Shown: positions 1 through 8,765 of the stretch, one piece after another
How the letters are laid out: every line of letters begins with the position of its first letter
How positions within the stretch are numbered: position 1 is the first letter of the stretch
From: Gp7-AA10 sp035636095
GTDB taxonomy: Bacteria > Acidobacteriota > Thermoanaerobaculia > Gp7-AA8
DNA: 64,000 nt
NCBI GenBank assembly: GCA_035636095.1
Contig: DASPZU010000084.1
Span: 106,668-170,667, forward strand
Direction: 5' to 3'
Made by a program: the position numbers and the translations under genes
Notes under the pieces: generated by a model
The model's database searches: none
Seen by the model: the letters and a program-made list of their open reading frames with translations, nothing else
What the model was told of the DNA's origin: nothing

Positions 1-804
1 GACGCGGTGTCGGCGTTCGTGCGGGTCGGCGCGTCGGGCGATTATGAAACGCCGTCGCGCATGCGCATCTTCGGTCAGGATTTCGATCGCGAGCATCTGC
101 TGGTCGACAACTACATTCCGCTCACGACGGTTCTCGTCCCGCGCGAAACCTATCTCGACCTGGGCGGCTTCGATCCGGCCTTCGACCTGTTCGAGGATTG
201 GGATTTTCTCATCAGGCTCTCGCGAGGCGGAACGCTCGTGCATGTGCCGCGAATCACATGCGAGATCCGTCACGTTGAGGGGGCGGGATCGATCACACTC
301 GAATCGCCGGAGGGCTCGCCGCGATTCCGCGAGGCCAAACTGCAGATCTGGAAAAAGCATGCGGCCCTCATCGATCAATCTGTGTTTGCGAACGTTTTGG
401 AAAAACAGAAGAAGCGCCTGACGGGGCTGCTGAACGACGCGGTCGAAGCGCGCGGATTGCAGAATCATCTCGAAGTCGACGCCGCCCGCCTGAAGCGCGA
501 GAAAGCGACCCTGAATGCCGAAATCCACTCCCTACACAATCGGGTCAACGAAGCGCTGATGCAGATCAGTCATCTCGAAGGCGCGAATCTCGCGATCCGC
601 ACCGCCTTCGAGGCGGCCGATGCCGATCGGCACGAACGCGCCGTGCGAATGAAAGACCTCCAGGCGGCCATTGCCGAATCGCAGCAGACCAATGTCGCGC
701 TGTTCACGGAAGTAGGCCGATTGCAGGACCTGCTCGATCAGATCTTCAAGTCGCGCACATGGAAGCTGCACGAGATCGTCGAGAGGATGAAGGGACGCGC
801 GTGA
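1..804 (+). CDS. Family 2 glycosyltransferase with coiled-coil tail, 5' end outside window
   Basis: The open frame runs in from the left edge, so the N-terminal nucleotide-binding half is missing. The visible part has the acceptor-side signature of GT2 enzymes: a PRETYLDLGGFDPAF segment followed by LFEDWDFLIRLSRGG, the ED-W pair being the usual catalytic region. From about residue 135 to 250 the chain becomes highly charged and heptad-like, probably a coiled coil, and ends in SRTWKLHEIVERMKG, a tail common on cell-surface GT2 proteins. It overlaps the next gene by 4 bp (GTGA), so the two are probably translated together. Sugar and acceptor cannot be told from the sequence. Confidence 0.8.
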   Translation, partial: DAVSAFVRVGASGDYETPSRMRIFGQDFDREHLLVDNYIPLTTVLVPRETYLDLGGFDPAFDLFEDWDFLIRLSRGGTLVHVPRITCEIRHVEGAGSITLESPEGSPRFREAKLQIWKKHAALIDQSVFANVLEKQKKRLTGLLNDAVEARGLQNHLEVDAARLKREKATLNAEIHSLHNRVNEALMQISHLEGANLAIRTAFEAADADRHERAVRMKDLQAAIAESQQTNVALFTEVGRLQDLLDQIFKSRTWKLHEIVERMKGRA

Positions 805-1979
805 CTCGCATCCTCCTGGTCTGCCCGGAGCCCCTCGGCCACGGTCATCCCGCGGGCGTAGGAATCCGATTTCTGGAGATGCAAAAGGCGCTTGCAGCGG
901 ACGGCCATGGCGTCACGCTGCTTTCTCCGCCCATGACGCCGGCAACGTTGCAGCAACAAAGCAATGACGCCGACGTGGCGATCGTGCAGGGGCACATCGC
1001 CAACGATTTTTTCGCCCATGCGCGGCCGATTCCGACGGTCGTTGATCTCTACGATCCGTTCATCATCGAAAATCTTCACTACTTCGCCAGCCGCGGCGCC
1101 GAGGTTTTCCAGCACGATCACGCCACCGTCGTCCTTTCGCTCCTGCGCGGAGACTTTTTCCTGTGCGCATCGAAATCGCAGCGGCTGTTCTGGCTCGGGA
1201 TGATGCTGGCGGCCGGACGATTGAACCCGATCGCATTCGATATCGACGCCAGCCTGGAGTCGCTGATCGCGGTCGCGCCTTTCGGCGTCCCGCCACCGCG
1301 AGCGCGCGACCGGGCAGTGGAGCCGCGCGTGCTATTCGGCGGAATCTACGATTGGTACGATCCGATCCTGGCCATTGACGCGGTCGCGCTCGCACGCCAA
1401 TCGCTTTCGAACATTTCGCTGACATTCAACAAACATCCGAACCCTTCCATCACGCCGCAGGGAAAACTTGCCGAGGCCATGGAATACGCCGGGAAAAAGC
1501 GGTACGAGTCGTTCGTAAAATTCGAGCCATGGTTCGAATATGACCGGCGGGGCGAGTTCTTCGATCGATTCGCGGTCGCGCTGCTGACGTTTCCTCACTC
1601 GCTGGAAACGGAATTGTCGATGCGCACGCGCGTCTACGACTTTTTGTGGGGCGGATTGCCGATCGTCAGCAGCCCGGCGCCAGGAACGGATGAAATTCTG
1701 GTCCGATACGGCTGCGGCATGACAGTCGACTCCTCCTCGCCGCGCGATGTTGCCGATGCCCTTCTGCAGGCTTTTTCGAAACGGGCCGCTCTCTGTGAAG
1801 GAGCGCAGCGCTTCGTGGTCGACCATCAGTGGCCCGAAGCGCTCCGACCGCTGCGCGATTTCTGCCGGCAGCCAAGAATCGACGCCAACAAAGACGCCTT
1901 CGCGATCCGGATGCAGTTGCCGGAGCGGCCGGCCTCGATTCTGGAGCGGCTGAAGCGCCGCATCGGAGGCGCGTCCTGA
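801..1979 (+). CDS. GT-B type glycosyltransferase
   Basis: I take the GTG at 801, which overlaps the preceding stop by 4 bp and puts the Rossmann strand TRILLVCPEPLGHGHPAG at the N-terminus. The predicted length is 392 aa. The C-terminal half carries FLWGGLPIVSSPAPGTDEI and YGCGMTVDSSSPRDVADAL, the donor-binding region typical of GT4/GT1-like enzymes. It probably adds a sugar to a surface polysaccharide or glycolipid at the cytoplasmic face. The middle (residues about 180-260) is less typical. An in-frame ATG exists further upstream (759) but would add an Arg-rich stretch inside the previous gene and is unlikely. Confidence 0.78.
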   Translation: MTRILLVCPEPLGHGHPAGVGIRFLEMQKALAADGHGVTLLSPPMTPATLQQQSNDADVAIVQGHIANDFFAHARPIPTVVDLYDPFIIENLHYFASRGAEVFQHDHATVVLSLLRGDFFLCASKSQRLFWLGMMLAAGRLNPIAFDIDASLESLIAVAPFGVPPPRARDRAVEPRVLFGGIYDWYDPILAIDAVALARQSLSNISLTFNKHPNPSITPQGKLAEAMEYAGKKRYESFVKFEPWFEYDRRGEFFDRFAVALLTFPHSLETELSMRTRVYDFLWGGLPIVSSPAPGTDEILVRYGCGMTVDSSSPRDVADALLQAFSKRAALCEGAQRFVVDHQWPEALRPLRDFCRQPRIDANKDAFAIRMQLPERPASILERLKRRIGGAS

Positions 1980-3169
1980 TCGCCGTCGACGTCATCATCG
2001 TCAACTGGAACGGCCGCAAAGACACGCTGGCCTGCCTGGAGGCGGTCTCCGCACAGCTGGGGGAAGTCGATGGCGCGGCCATCACGGTCGTCGACAACGG
2101 TTCGACCGACGGCAGCATCGGCGCGATCGTCCGCAAATTCCCGCAGGTGCGACTTCTTCCGCTGGGAAAGAATCACGGGTTCACCGGCGGCATCGCAGCA
2201 GGCATGGCGCGATCGCAGGCGCGCAACGTCGCATTTCTGAACAATGACGCTGTCCCCGAGCGCGGTTGGCTGGCAGCGCTGGTCAGCGCCATCGATCAGG
2301 CTCCCCACGACGTCATCTCCGTCGGAGGAAAGATCGTCGACATGAGCGGGCAGTTGATCGACTTCGTCGGCGGCGTCATGACCTTCGACGGCCACGCCTT
2401 TCAGAACGGATTCCGCTATCCGATCGGATCGCGCGGCGAGCCGCTCAGCGGCGATGAGCTTTTCTTCGCGTGCGGCGGCAACATGATCTCCCGCCGCGAG
2501 TCGTTCCTGACGCTGAACGGCTTCGACAACGATTATTTCGCGTACCTCGAGGACGTCGATTTCGGATGGCGCTCCTGGCTGGCAGGCAATCGCGTCCTCT
2601 ACGAGCCTGGCGCGACCGTACGTCATGCTTCCGGCGCCACCAGCGCACGACTGGGCGAGTTCGAGCGCGGCGTTCTCTTTGAGCGCAATGCATTGCAGAC
2701 GGTGCTGAAGAATTACGAAGACGACCTGCTGCGCGACGTGGCCGGATCGGTCTTCTACGCCTACCTGCATCGTCTGCATCACTACGTCACGGTGCGCAAT
2801 CCGGGCGCAGCCGAGCTCAGGCGCGAGCCGCTTTCGCTAGCCGCGCCGCTGAAGAATGGATTCTGGTCGCACGTTCGCAAACGCCTCAATCCCGACCGCC
2901 CGCTCGCGACGATCGAAGATCCGTTGACGGCCATGCAGTTCCGCGCCTTCGAATGGGTGGTCAGCCATGCCGACCAGATCGCGCAAAAGCGCAACGTGGT
3001 CCAGCGTCTCCGCCGTCGCTCCGATCGAGAAATCTTCGACCGATTCCCGCTCCATCTCGTGCCGACTTATCCCGGGGACGAATCTCTGATGAACAGCGCT
3101 CTCTTTCGACTTCTGCGGCCGCCTTTGCCATCGGTCGAGAAGAATCTGGGCGATATCATGCGGACGTGA
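1976..3169 (+). CDS. Family 2 glycosyltransferase (rhamnosyltransferase-like), probable CTG start
   Basis: Clear GT2 enzyme: VIIVNWNGRKDTLACLEAV at the N-terminus, VVDNGSTDGS for nucleotide binding, FLNNDAVP at the metal (DxD-like) site and FAYLEDVDFGWRSWLAG in the acceptor half. It resembles dTDP-rhamnosyl/galactofuranosyl transferases of O-antigen and galactan assembly. The first conserved strand begins only four codons after the upstream stop, and no ATG, GTG or TTG is well placed. The best candidate is CTG at 1976, which overlaps the previous TGA by 4 bp as the neighbouring genes do. An ATG at 1829 would lie deep in the previous gene and prepend an Arg/Ala-rich shadow sequence. The C-terminus (after residue 260) is an alpha-helical extension. 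Confidence 0.75.
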   Translation: MIAVDVIIVNWNGRKDTLACLEAVSAQLGEVDGAAITVVDNGSTDGSIGAIVRKFPQVRLLPLGKNHGFTGGIAAGMARSQARNVAFLNNDAVPERGWLAALVSAIDQAPHDVISVGGKIVDMSGQLIDFVGGVMTFDGHAFQNGFRYPIGSRGEPLSGDELFFACGGNMISRRESFLTLNGFDNDYFAYLEDVDFGWRSWLAGNRVLYEPGATVRHASGATSARLGEFERGVLFERNALQTVLKNYEDDLLRDVAGSVFYAYLHRLHHYVTVRNPGAAELRREPLSLAAPLKNGFWSHVRKRLNPDRPLATIEDPLTAMQFRAFEWVVSHADQIAQKRNVVQRLRRRSDREIFDRFPLHLVPTYPGDESLMNSALFRLLRPPLPSVEKNLGDIMRT

Positions 3170-4032
3170 GCCGGTTTCACGTCCGCGGCGTCTTCTGGCG
3201 ACACTTGCTCGTGTTCGCGATCCGCAATGCTCCGGTGTGGATCGAGCCGCTGGTGGTGGCGTGCTGGTCGCTCGTTTTTCTGCTGTGGGGGCCCGGGAGG
3301 CGCGGCGTGATGCACAATCTGAAGGCCATCAAGCCCGGCTCGTGGGCGCTCGCCAATTTTTTCCGTTGCTATCGCGTCTTCTGGAATTACGCCTGGTCGC
3401 TGGAAGAGACGACCCGGTTCCGGGAGCTGCACACCGTTCCGGATTGGGAATTTACCGGCTGGCAGCATTTCGAGACCATGGAAAAGAGCGGCGGCGCCAT
3501 TCTTCTCACCGCTCACATGGGAAGTTACGACATCGGCGCGCACCTCTTCGCCGAAAATTCGACTCGGCGCATCGTCATGGTGCGCGCTCCGGAGGTCGAT
3601 CCGCTCACCCGCGAATTCGAGGAGGCGCGCATCTCGGAAAGAATTCGGATCGCTTTCAACGTCAACGCCTCCGATCTTGCTCTCGACCTTCTGCATGCCA
3701 TCCGCGACGGCGGCATCGTGGCCATTCAGGGTGACCGCGTGACTCCCGGCCTCAGCGACATCCCAGCCACGCTCTTCGGAAGGCCAACCCGAATACCGGC
3801 GGGCCCATTTGCGCTGGCAATGGCAGCGCGCGCTCCGATCCATCCGATGTTCATCGTGCGACGAGGCCGCAGACTCTATCGTCTGGTCGCCTGCCAGCCG
3901 ATCTGCGTGGCATCGAGCCGCAATCGCGATGCAGCGCTCTCCGAGGCGGTCGCCCAATGGACGCGCGAGCTCGAACGCGTCATTCAGGCCGCGTGGTATC
4001 AGTGGTTCATGTTCGAGGAAATGGCAGCGTGA
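3166..4032 (+). CDS. HtrB/LpxL-family lipid acyltransferase
   Basis: The GTG at 3166 overlaps the previous stop by 4 bp and gives 288 aa, the usual size for lysophospholipid/lipid A acyltransferases. An N-terminal membrane segment (IEPLVVACWSLVFLLWG) precedes the catalytic HX4D motif in LLTAHMGSYDIGAHLF. Later blocks, IQGDRVTPG and FGRPTRIPAGPFALA, match the substrate-binding region of this family. It should transfer a fatty acyl chain to a lipid A-like or glycolipid acceptor at the inner membrane. Its place among glycosyltransferases suggests that it acylates the same glycolipid they build. Confidence 0.85.
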   Translation: MSRFHVRGVFWRHLLVFAIRNAPVWIEPLVVACWSLVFLLWGPGRRGVMHNLKAIKPGSWALANFFRCYRVFWNYAWSLEETTRFRELHTVPDWEFTGWQHFETMEKSGGAILLTAHMGSYDIGAHLFAENSTRRIVMVRAPEVDPLTREFEEARISERIRIAFNVNASDLALDLLHAIRDGGIVAIQGDRVTPGLSDIPATLFGRPTRIPAGPFALAMAARAPIHPMFIVRRGRRLYRLVACQPICVASSRNRDAALSEAVAQWTRELERVIQAAWYQWFMFEEMAA

Positions 4033-4538
4033 ACGCAGTCCGCGACTGTCCCGATGCGCAATGGTTTCCCTCGCGTTACCACTTCGCACTGCTGCGGCTG
4101 ATGGCCCTGGTGCGCGGTCACTTTCCGACACGTCCGCGCACCGATGTCGATCACATCCTCCTGGCCATCGACAGCGATCAAACGGCGCTGGAGCAGTATC
4201 TGGTTTCGATCTGGCTGCTGGTGACCGCGGCCTGCTACGTCGGCGCGCTGCTGCCCCTGCGATGGTCTGTCGCGGCGCTGCCGTTGGCCGCGCTGGCCAT
4301 TCAATTGACGATCACTGTCCTAGGAGTCATCGGTTCAGGAAATCACTTGCGGCGCAACGCCATCGTTCTCTTCGGCATGATGACTATCGCGTCGGCGTAT
4401 TTCGTCACTGGCGCCTCGCCGGCGCGCTACATGGCCGGGCTTTTCCTGGGCGTTCTGGCCCTCAATTTTCTTTCGTGGTTGACGCTGTTGGCGCTTCGTG
4501 AGGCCGTCCGCCGCCGGGAGCAACGATGCGCAACCTGA
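4029..4538 (+). CDS. Small multi-pass membrane protein, unknown function
   Basis: The GTG at 4029 overlaps the acyltransferase stop by 4 bp; the product is 169 aa. It has about four hydrophobic helices (around residues 55-75, 78-100, 108-125 and 130-150) after a soluble N-terminus with FPTRPRTDVDHILLAID. I recognise no family motif. It sits between an acyltransferase and a polysaccharide deacetylase and overlaps the latter by 13 bp, so a role in the same surface-polymer pathway is likely but unproven. Confidence 0.6.
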   Translation: MNAVRDCPDAQWFPSRYHFALLRLMALVRGHFPTRPRTDVDHILLAIDSDQTALEQYLVSIWLLVTAACYVGALLPLRWSVAALPLAALAIQLTITVLGVIGSGNHLRRNAIVLFGMMTIASAYFVTGASPARYMAGLFLGVLALNFLSWLTLLALREAVRRREQRCAT

Positions 4539-5266
4539 TCGTCGGACTGGCGTGGCTTTCGCCGTTCGTGCCCATCGTTCTATGGCCGCACACCAGAATC
4601 TACGGCTTCGTGATCATGGCCGCGCTCCACGCGCTGTGGCTCTATCCGACTCTGGCCGCGAATGTTCAGTGGTTTGGTCCGGTGGTCACGCACTTCGCGA
4701 CCGATGCGCGTGAAATCTGGCTGACCATCGACGACGGACCGACCGACGACACGCCGCAGCTTCTCGAGCTCCTGGCAACGCGCTCGACCCGCGCGACATT
4801 TTTTCTGAAAGGTGTTCTGGCGCAGCGGCGACCCGACCTGGTGCAGGCAATCGTCGCCGCCGGTCACTCGATCGGCAATCATTCCTACTCCCATCCATCG
4901 GGAGCCTTCTGGTGTTTGCCACCCTCGTGGATCGAAGAAGAGATTGATCGATGCAACGCCGTCATCGGCGATGTCCGTCACTTTCGCGCACCGGTCGGGA
5001 TGAAAAATCCAGCGGTCCACCCGGCGCTGACCGCACGCGGGATGCGCCTGATCGGATGGAGCGTCCGCGGGTTCGACACCGTGACGGAGGATCCGGAGCG
5101 CGTCGCTGCCCGCATCGCTCCCCAGATTCATCCAGGGGCGATCGTCGTCATGCACCAGGGTTTGCCGCACGCGGCGCGCTGTATCGAGCGCGTGATCGAC
5201 GACGTGCAGCGCGCCGGCTACGGGTTCATCATCCCGGCGGACGCGCGTTTGAAGACGAACAGGTAG
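4526..5266 (+). CDS. Polysaccharide deacetylase (NodB homology domain)
   Basis: 246 aa. The NodB motifs are easy to read: LTIDDGPTDDTP (motif 1, normally TFDDGP, here with Ile), GHSIGNHSYSHPS (motif 2, the HxxxH zinc ligands), RAPVG in place of the usual RpPyG (motif 3), WSVRGFDT (motif 4) and GAIVVMHQG (motif 5). Two N-terminal hydrophobic stretches (residues 3-20 and 29-45) would anchor it in the inner membrane with the catalytic domain outside. It should remove N- or O-acetyl groups from a surface glycan. Its 3' end overlaps the convergent methyltransferase gene by 49 bp. Confidence 0.85.
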   Translation: MRNLIVGLAWLSPFVPIVLWPHTRIYGFVIMAALHALWLYPTLAANVQWFGPVVTHFATDAREIWLTIDDGPTDDTPQLLELLATRSTRATFFLKGVLAQRRPDLVQAIVAAGHSIGNHSYSHPSGAFWCLPPSWIEEEIDRCNAVIGDVRHFRAPVGMKNPAVHPALTARGMRLIGWSVRGFDTVTEDPERVAARIAPQIHPGAIVVMHQGLPHAARCIERVIDDVQRAGYGFIIPADARLKTNR

Positions 5267-5856
5267 TTGTTGAACGGCGTGTGGCCGAACATCGGCCGGA
5301 CCTCTTCACGAAACTCGCCGTTGAGCGAATCCTCGATCGTCTCGCGCGTCGGAAAGCAGAGGCGTTCGGCCTTCAACCATCCGCCCATCCGCGCCAGCGT
5401 TTCCTGAGCGTAGGTCAGCCGATAACGGAGCGAGCCGTCTCGGATGCCGTCGCGGATGATGATCATTCCGCCGGCACAAGCGACATTTCGCAAAATCCGC
5501 GATTGATCCTGGTGCGAGAAATAGTGCAGCAGATCGAGTAGAACAACGTTGCCGCGAAATGCAAACGGCTCGCGCGCGTCGCGAACATCGAACGACAGGT
5601 CTTCACTGTCGTTCGCGACGCGGCGTGCGATCTCGATTTTTCGCCGATCGTGATCGATCCCCAGGATGGGCACCTGTACGCCTCGATGGCGCAGATAAAA
5701 ATCGAGGAGGCCGACACCGCAACCGATGTCGAGCAGAGGATCGGTGGTATCGCGCAGGAGCTCGAAGACAGCGTTGTAGGCTGGATCGGTTGCGATCTTC
5801 ACCTGCGCGTACGAGCGCAAAAGCCGCGTCGGATATCGCGAAGCAATCCGATTCAC
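5218..5856 (-). CDS. Class I SAM-dependent methyltransferase
   Basis: The GTG at 5856 overlaps the response regulator stop by 4 bp and gives 212 aa. The SAM-binding motif I is PLLDIGCGVGLLDFYLRHRG, followed by ILGIDHD (acidic ribose-binding residue) and VVLLDLLHYFSHQDQSRIL, the post-motif region of small-molecule methyltransferases. The C-terminus ends with NYLFVFKRA. The target could be a sugar or lipid headgroup in view of the neighbours, but this is inference. It is last in the minus-strand operon and its coding end lies inside the convergent deacetylase gene. Confidence 0.78.
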   Translation of the reverse strand: MNRIASRYPTRLLRSYAQVKIATDPAYNAVFELLRDTTDPLLDIGCGVGLLDFYLRHRGVQVPILGIDHDRRKIEIARRVANDSEDLSFDVRDAREPFAFRGNVVLLDLLHYFSHQDQSRILRNVACAGGMIIIRDGIRDGSLRYRLTYAQETLARMGGWLKAERLCFPTRETIEDSLNGEFREEVRPMFGHTPFNNYLFVFKRASAGMMNP

Positions 5857-6263
5857 GGCGCGAGGTGCTCGATCAGGTCGATCAGCTCGGGAAGGTTGAA
5901 CGGCTTGGGCAGGATGGCCGAGACACCCATCTGCAGCACCGCCTGCGGTTCCACGCGGAGATGCGCCGAAACCACGATGATGGGCACGCGGCCGATGTGG
6001 CCGGTTTCCTTGAGTCGCTGCAGGAAATCCCATCCGTTCACACGCGGCATGGCCAGATCGAGCAGGATCACGTGTGGATTATGGAGGTTGAGCGCCCGTT
6101 GCCCTTCCTCGCCGTCGCCCGCCAGCAGCACCTGAAAACCGTGCTTTCGGAGCGCGGCCGCCAACATTCCGCGCAAGGGGAGATCGTCGTCGATGACCAG
6201 AACCCGTTTGCGATCGACGTCCGCGACGCGCCTGGTCCCGTTGCTCTGGAAACGCGCTTCCAT
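5853..6263 (-). CDS. Single-domain response regulator
   Basis: 136 aa consisting of one receiver domain: acidic cluster VLVIDDDLP (residues 22-29), phosphoacceptor Asp69 in ILLDLAMPRVNGWDFL, the switch residue in IIVVSAH, and the conserved Lys in ILPKPF. There is no DNA-binding or enzymatic output domain, so it would act by protein-protein contact, CheY/Spo0F-like. It lies between a GNAT gene and a methyltransferase in a polysaccharide operon, with no histidine kinase beside it. The ATG at 6263 lacks a strong ribosome-binding site, and a start a few codons further in is possible. Confidence 0.85.
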   Translation of the reverse strand: MEARFQSNGTRRVADVDRKRVLVIDDDLPLRGMLAAALRKHGFQVLLAGDGEEGQRALNLHNPHVILLDLAMPRVNGWDFLQRLKETGHIGRVPIIVVSAHLRVEPQAVLQMGVSAILPKPFNLPELIDLIEHLAP

Positions 6264-6289
6264 ACGGCGGTACCAATTCTACGCCGCAG

Positions 6290-7279
6290 TCAGAAAAGGT
6301 CGGAGTCTCCCATGGTGTAGTAGAGCGAGTCTCGCATCCGCTGCGTGGCATCGGACAGCTCGAAGGGAACGCACATCAGCGAAAGGTCCCGCGGCTCGCT
6401 GCCGGCGACAAATCCAAGTCTGGCAAGCGCATCGGCAAACCATTGCGGGCGCTGCGGAAACCAGCCCTCGACGCGTTCGACGGGGTAGCTCGGCGCGACG
6501 TGGCGGATCAGGACCTCGATGGCGTCGACGGAGGCCGGATCGAAGAGCGCGTCGCCCCATGCCAGCCGATTTTCGCGGACCCGAAACACGCTCCATCCCA
6601 CCAGACGCCGCCATTTTCGAACCGCGACGATGAAGGCGCCCGGGTCCGGACATTCCAGATAGCGCCAGCGGAGATAGCGCGCGTCGCGGCGCACAAGAAA
6701 GGGATAGGCGGGGGCGACGCGGTCGAAGAATCGGTCGTACTCGTCGGTCAGCTCGGCGACCAGCTCGAGCTGGTACCCGCGCAGCCACCGCTGCAGCCTG
6801 GCGATTCCCGGAATCGGCATCGTGCGGAGGCGGTAGGTGACAGGCTCGACGCAGTCGGCGCGGAGGAAGCGCAGTGAGAAACCGCGGCTGCTGGCAGCAT
6901 TGAAGCCATAATTATATGCGATTTTATGTTCGCAAAATTGTGTATAAAAATAAAACGCCGTCTTTGCGAAGATGCTGGTGGTGCCGCGGCCGATGTGCCG
7001 GATCGAGGCGTCCGTCATGGTGTCGGCGATCTGATGTGCGATCAAGGTCCGCCCGGACTCGAAAACCGGGACGGGATAGCCGGCGTATTGTGCGACCAGT
7101 TTGCCGGTGGCGTCGAAGGTCAGGCTGATGTGGGCGTTGCCGTAAGGATTGTGCAGATATTTCCAGCGGAAGTGATCGAGTGAACGGGGTGCGTGAAAGG
7201 CGCGCGCGAAGAGATCGAGGATGGCGCTCTCGTCACCCGGCTCATAGGCGCGAGTGACGAACGCCGCGTCAGCGGGCAT
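6290..7279 (-). CDS. GNAT-family N-acyltransferase, probable tandem-GNAT
   Basis: 329 aa. The N-terminus VTRAYEPGDESAILDLFARAF is the beta1-alpha1 opening of GNAT enzymes, and LDHFRWKYLHNPYG is typical of the two-domain GNATs found in polysaccharide loci. A second half (from about residue 190) has RRDARYLRWRYLECPDPGAF and LVGWSVFRVRENRLAWGD, which looks like a second GNAT-like fold. It probably acylates an amino sugar. It overlaps the upstream fusion gene by 11 bp. The stretch near 6905-6955 is AT-rich compared with its surroundings but leaves the frame open. Confidence 0.65.
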   Translation of the reverse strand: MPADAAFVTRAYEPGDESAILDLFARAFHAPRSLDHFRWKYLHNPYGNAHISLTFDATGKLVAQYAGYPVPVFESGRTLIAHQIADTMTDASIRHIGRGTTSIFAKTAFYFYTQFCEHKIAYNYGFNAASSRGFSLRFLRADCVEPVTYRLRTMPIPGIARLQRWLRGYQLELVAELTDEYDRFFDRVAPAYPFLVRRDARYLRWRYLECPDPGAFIVAVRKWRRLVGWSVFRVRENRLAWGDALFDPASVDAIEVLIRHVAPSYPVERVEGWFPQRPQWFADALARLGFVAGSEPRDLSLMCVPFELSDATQRMRDSLYYTMGDSDLF

Positions 7280-8765
7280 GCGTCGGTTCCACCGAGCGGA
7301 TCGCGCGAACGTCGATCGGTGGTCCGGCGCGGCGCTTGGCGGTAATGCGGATCGATCCGGAGCTGACCAGCAGTGGATCGGGAAGAAGGCGCAGGATGGC
7401 GTGCACCAGCGGAGCGAGCAGCGGAAAGCGCGCCGTGATCCAGTAGCGGAGGAATTTGTGATCTCGATATTCGAACGATGGCGCGACCGAAACGATCTCG
7501 AAGCCGGAGTGCTCCAGCAGCTCGATGAGCGCCGAGCGAGAATAGAGAATCAGATGGGTGCGGAAGTTATGCGCCACCCGGATTCGCTCGCTGATCAGAT
7601 ACAGCAAGCCTTCGGTATCGAAGGCCGTCAGAAGAACCGCGCCGCCCGGTTTCAGGAGGTCCTTGATTCGCGCCAGCGCGTCGTGCGGATCGGCCATGTT
7701 TTCGAAGACGTGGAAAAGGGTGACGGCGTCGAAGGCGGGACCGGTGTTCACGAATCCGCCCAGGGTGGAGCAGTAAACTTCCAGACCTTTGGCGCGCGCG
7801 GCGCGGGCCGTCGCCGCTGCGCGGTCGATGCCGACGTATTCGTATTCGCGCGCTGCGGCGATCGCGAAGCTCCCGTCGCGAACTCCGATCTCGAGAATGC
7901 GCGATCGCGGCGCGACCTGCTTGCGCAGCGTCTTGAGCCGCCTCCAACTGGTGCGCTCGCGCGCCGTGCGCGCGTGCGCCGTTTCATCGGCGCTGTCATG
8001 CTGCGAGGGGTTCGGCCGCACCTCCCGCCGGACCGGATGCGAATCCTCAGCTACTCCGAAACTATTGAGGTATCGGCACTTACATCGACTGCAGGCGCGG
8101 ACGACATTGCCGGGAATCTGCGCCCAGCTCCACACTTCGGACGAAAAGCAGACCGGACATCGTCGCGGCGCGCGGTAGCCGTTGTCGCGATCGGTCATCC
8201 GAATTTTGATTGCCGAGGTCAGCCCGCTGATCGCGCCGAAAGTCGGCGCCGTGTGCACCTCGGCATCGACCCGCAGCGTTTCCACGCGGAAGCCGTACTT
8301 GTTGGCGAGATAGGCGACTTCGAGATCGAACCCGCCGCCGCCGAGCTTCGACTCGCCGAGCAAAAGACGCGCTGCGCGGGACGAGAACGCTTTCAGAAAC
8401 AGGTAGGGATCGGGAATAATTGGTACGAGAATAGATCGTAATAATGAATTACTATTATGCTTACGAAGCCGGGCGGCGAAGACGATGTCGGCCGATTCCG
8501 ATTCGATCAGCGCAACCGCATCGCCGATCGCGCTCACTGGATACGGGAGCTCCGGATCGATGGTCACCAGGACGCTGCCCTTCGCCTCCGCGGCGCCACG
8601 GCGAAGCATTCCCCCGTAACCTTCCCCGTCGCGCGAATCGAGCACGCGCACATCGAAGTCGAATCCGGTCGTCTGGAGATATTGCTCGACCGACTCGAGC
8701 GTCGAGGGCAGCTCGGATACATTCCGCGTCAGCGGAATCAGGATCGACACGCTGGTCGAGCTCAT
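7269..8765 (-). CDS. Fusion: GT2-like domain, CxxC zinc ribbon, SAM methyltransferase
   Basis: 498 aa with three parts. Residues 1-200 are a GT2/dolichol-phosphate-mannose-synthase-like domain (VSILIPLTRNVSELPSTLES, VRVLDSRDGEGYGG). Its DxD region reads VTIDPELPYP, so the metal site is altered. Residues about 203-230 hold two CxxC pairs (CPVC and CSRCKC), a zinc-ribbon module. Residues about 285-480 are a class I methyltransferase (SRILEIGVRDGSFAIAAA, AVTLFHVFENMADPHDAL, LLKPGGAVLLTAFD), a ribbon-methyltransferase pairing as in C-methyltransferases of deoxysugar pathways. The start overlaps the preceding GT2 stop by 4 bp (ATGA). It may both transfer and methylate a surface sugar, but this is inference. 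Confidence 0.75.
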   Translation of the reverse strand: MSSTSVSILIPLTRNVSELPSTLESVEQYLQTTGFDFDVRVLDSRDGEGYGGMLRRGAAEAKGSVLVTIDPELPYPVSAIGDAVALIESESADIVFAARLRKHNSNSLLRSILVPIIPDPYLFLKAFSSRAARLLLGESKLGGGGFDLEVAYLANKYGFRVETLRVDAEVHTAPTFGAISGLTSAIKIRMTDRDNGYRAPRRCPVCFSSEVWSWAQIPGNVVRACSRCKCRYLNSFGVAEDSHPVRREVRPNPSQHDSADETAHARTARERTSWRRLKTLRKQVAPRSRILEIGVRDGSFAIAAAREYEYVGIDRAAATARAARAKGLEVYCSTLGGFVNTGPAFDAVTLFHVFENMADPHDALARIKDLLKPGGAVLLTAFDTEGLLYLISERIRVAHNFRTHLILYSRSALIELLEHSGFEIVSVAPSFEYRDHKFLRYWITARFPLLAPLVHAILRLLPDPLLVSSGSIRITAKRRAGPPIDVRAIRSVEPTHAR

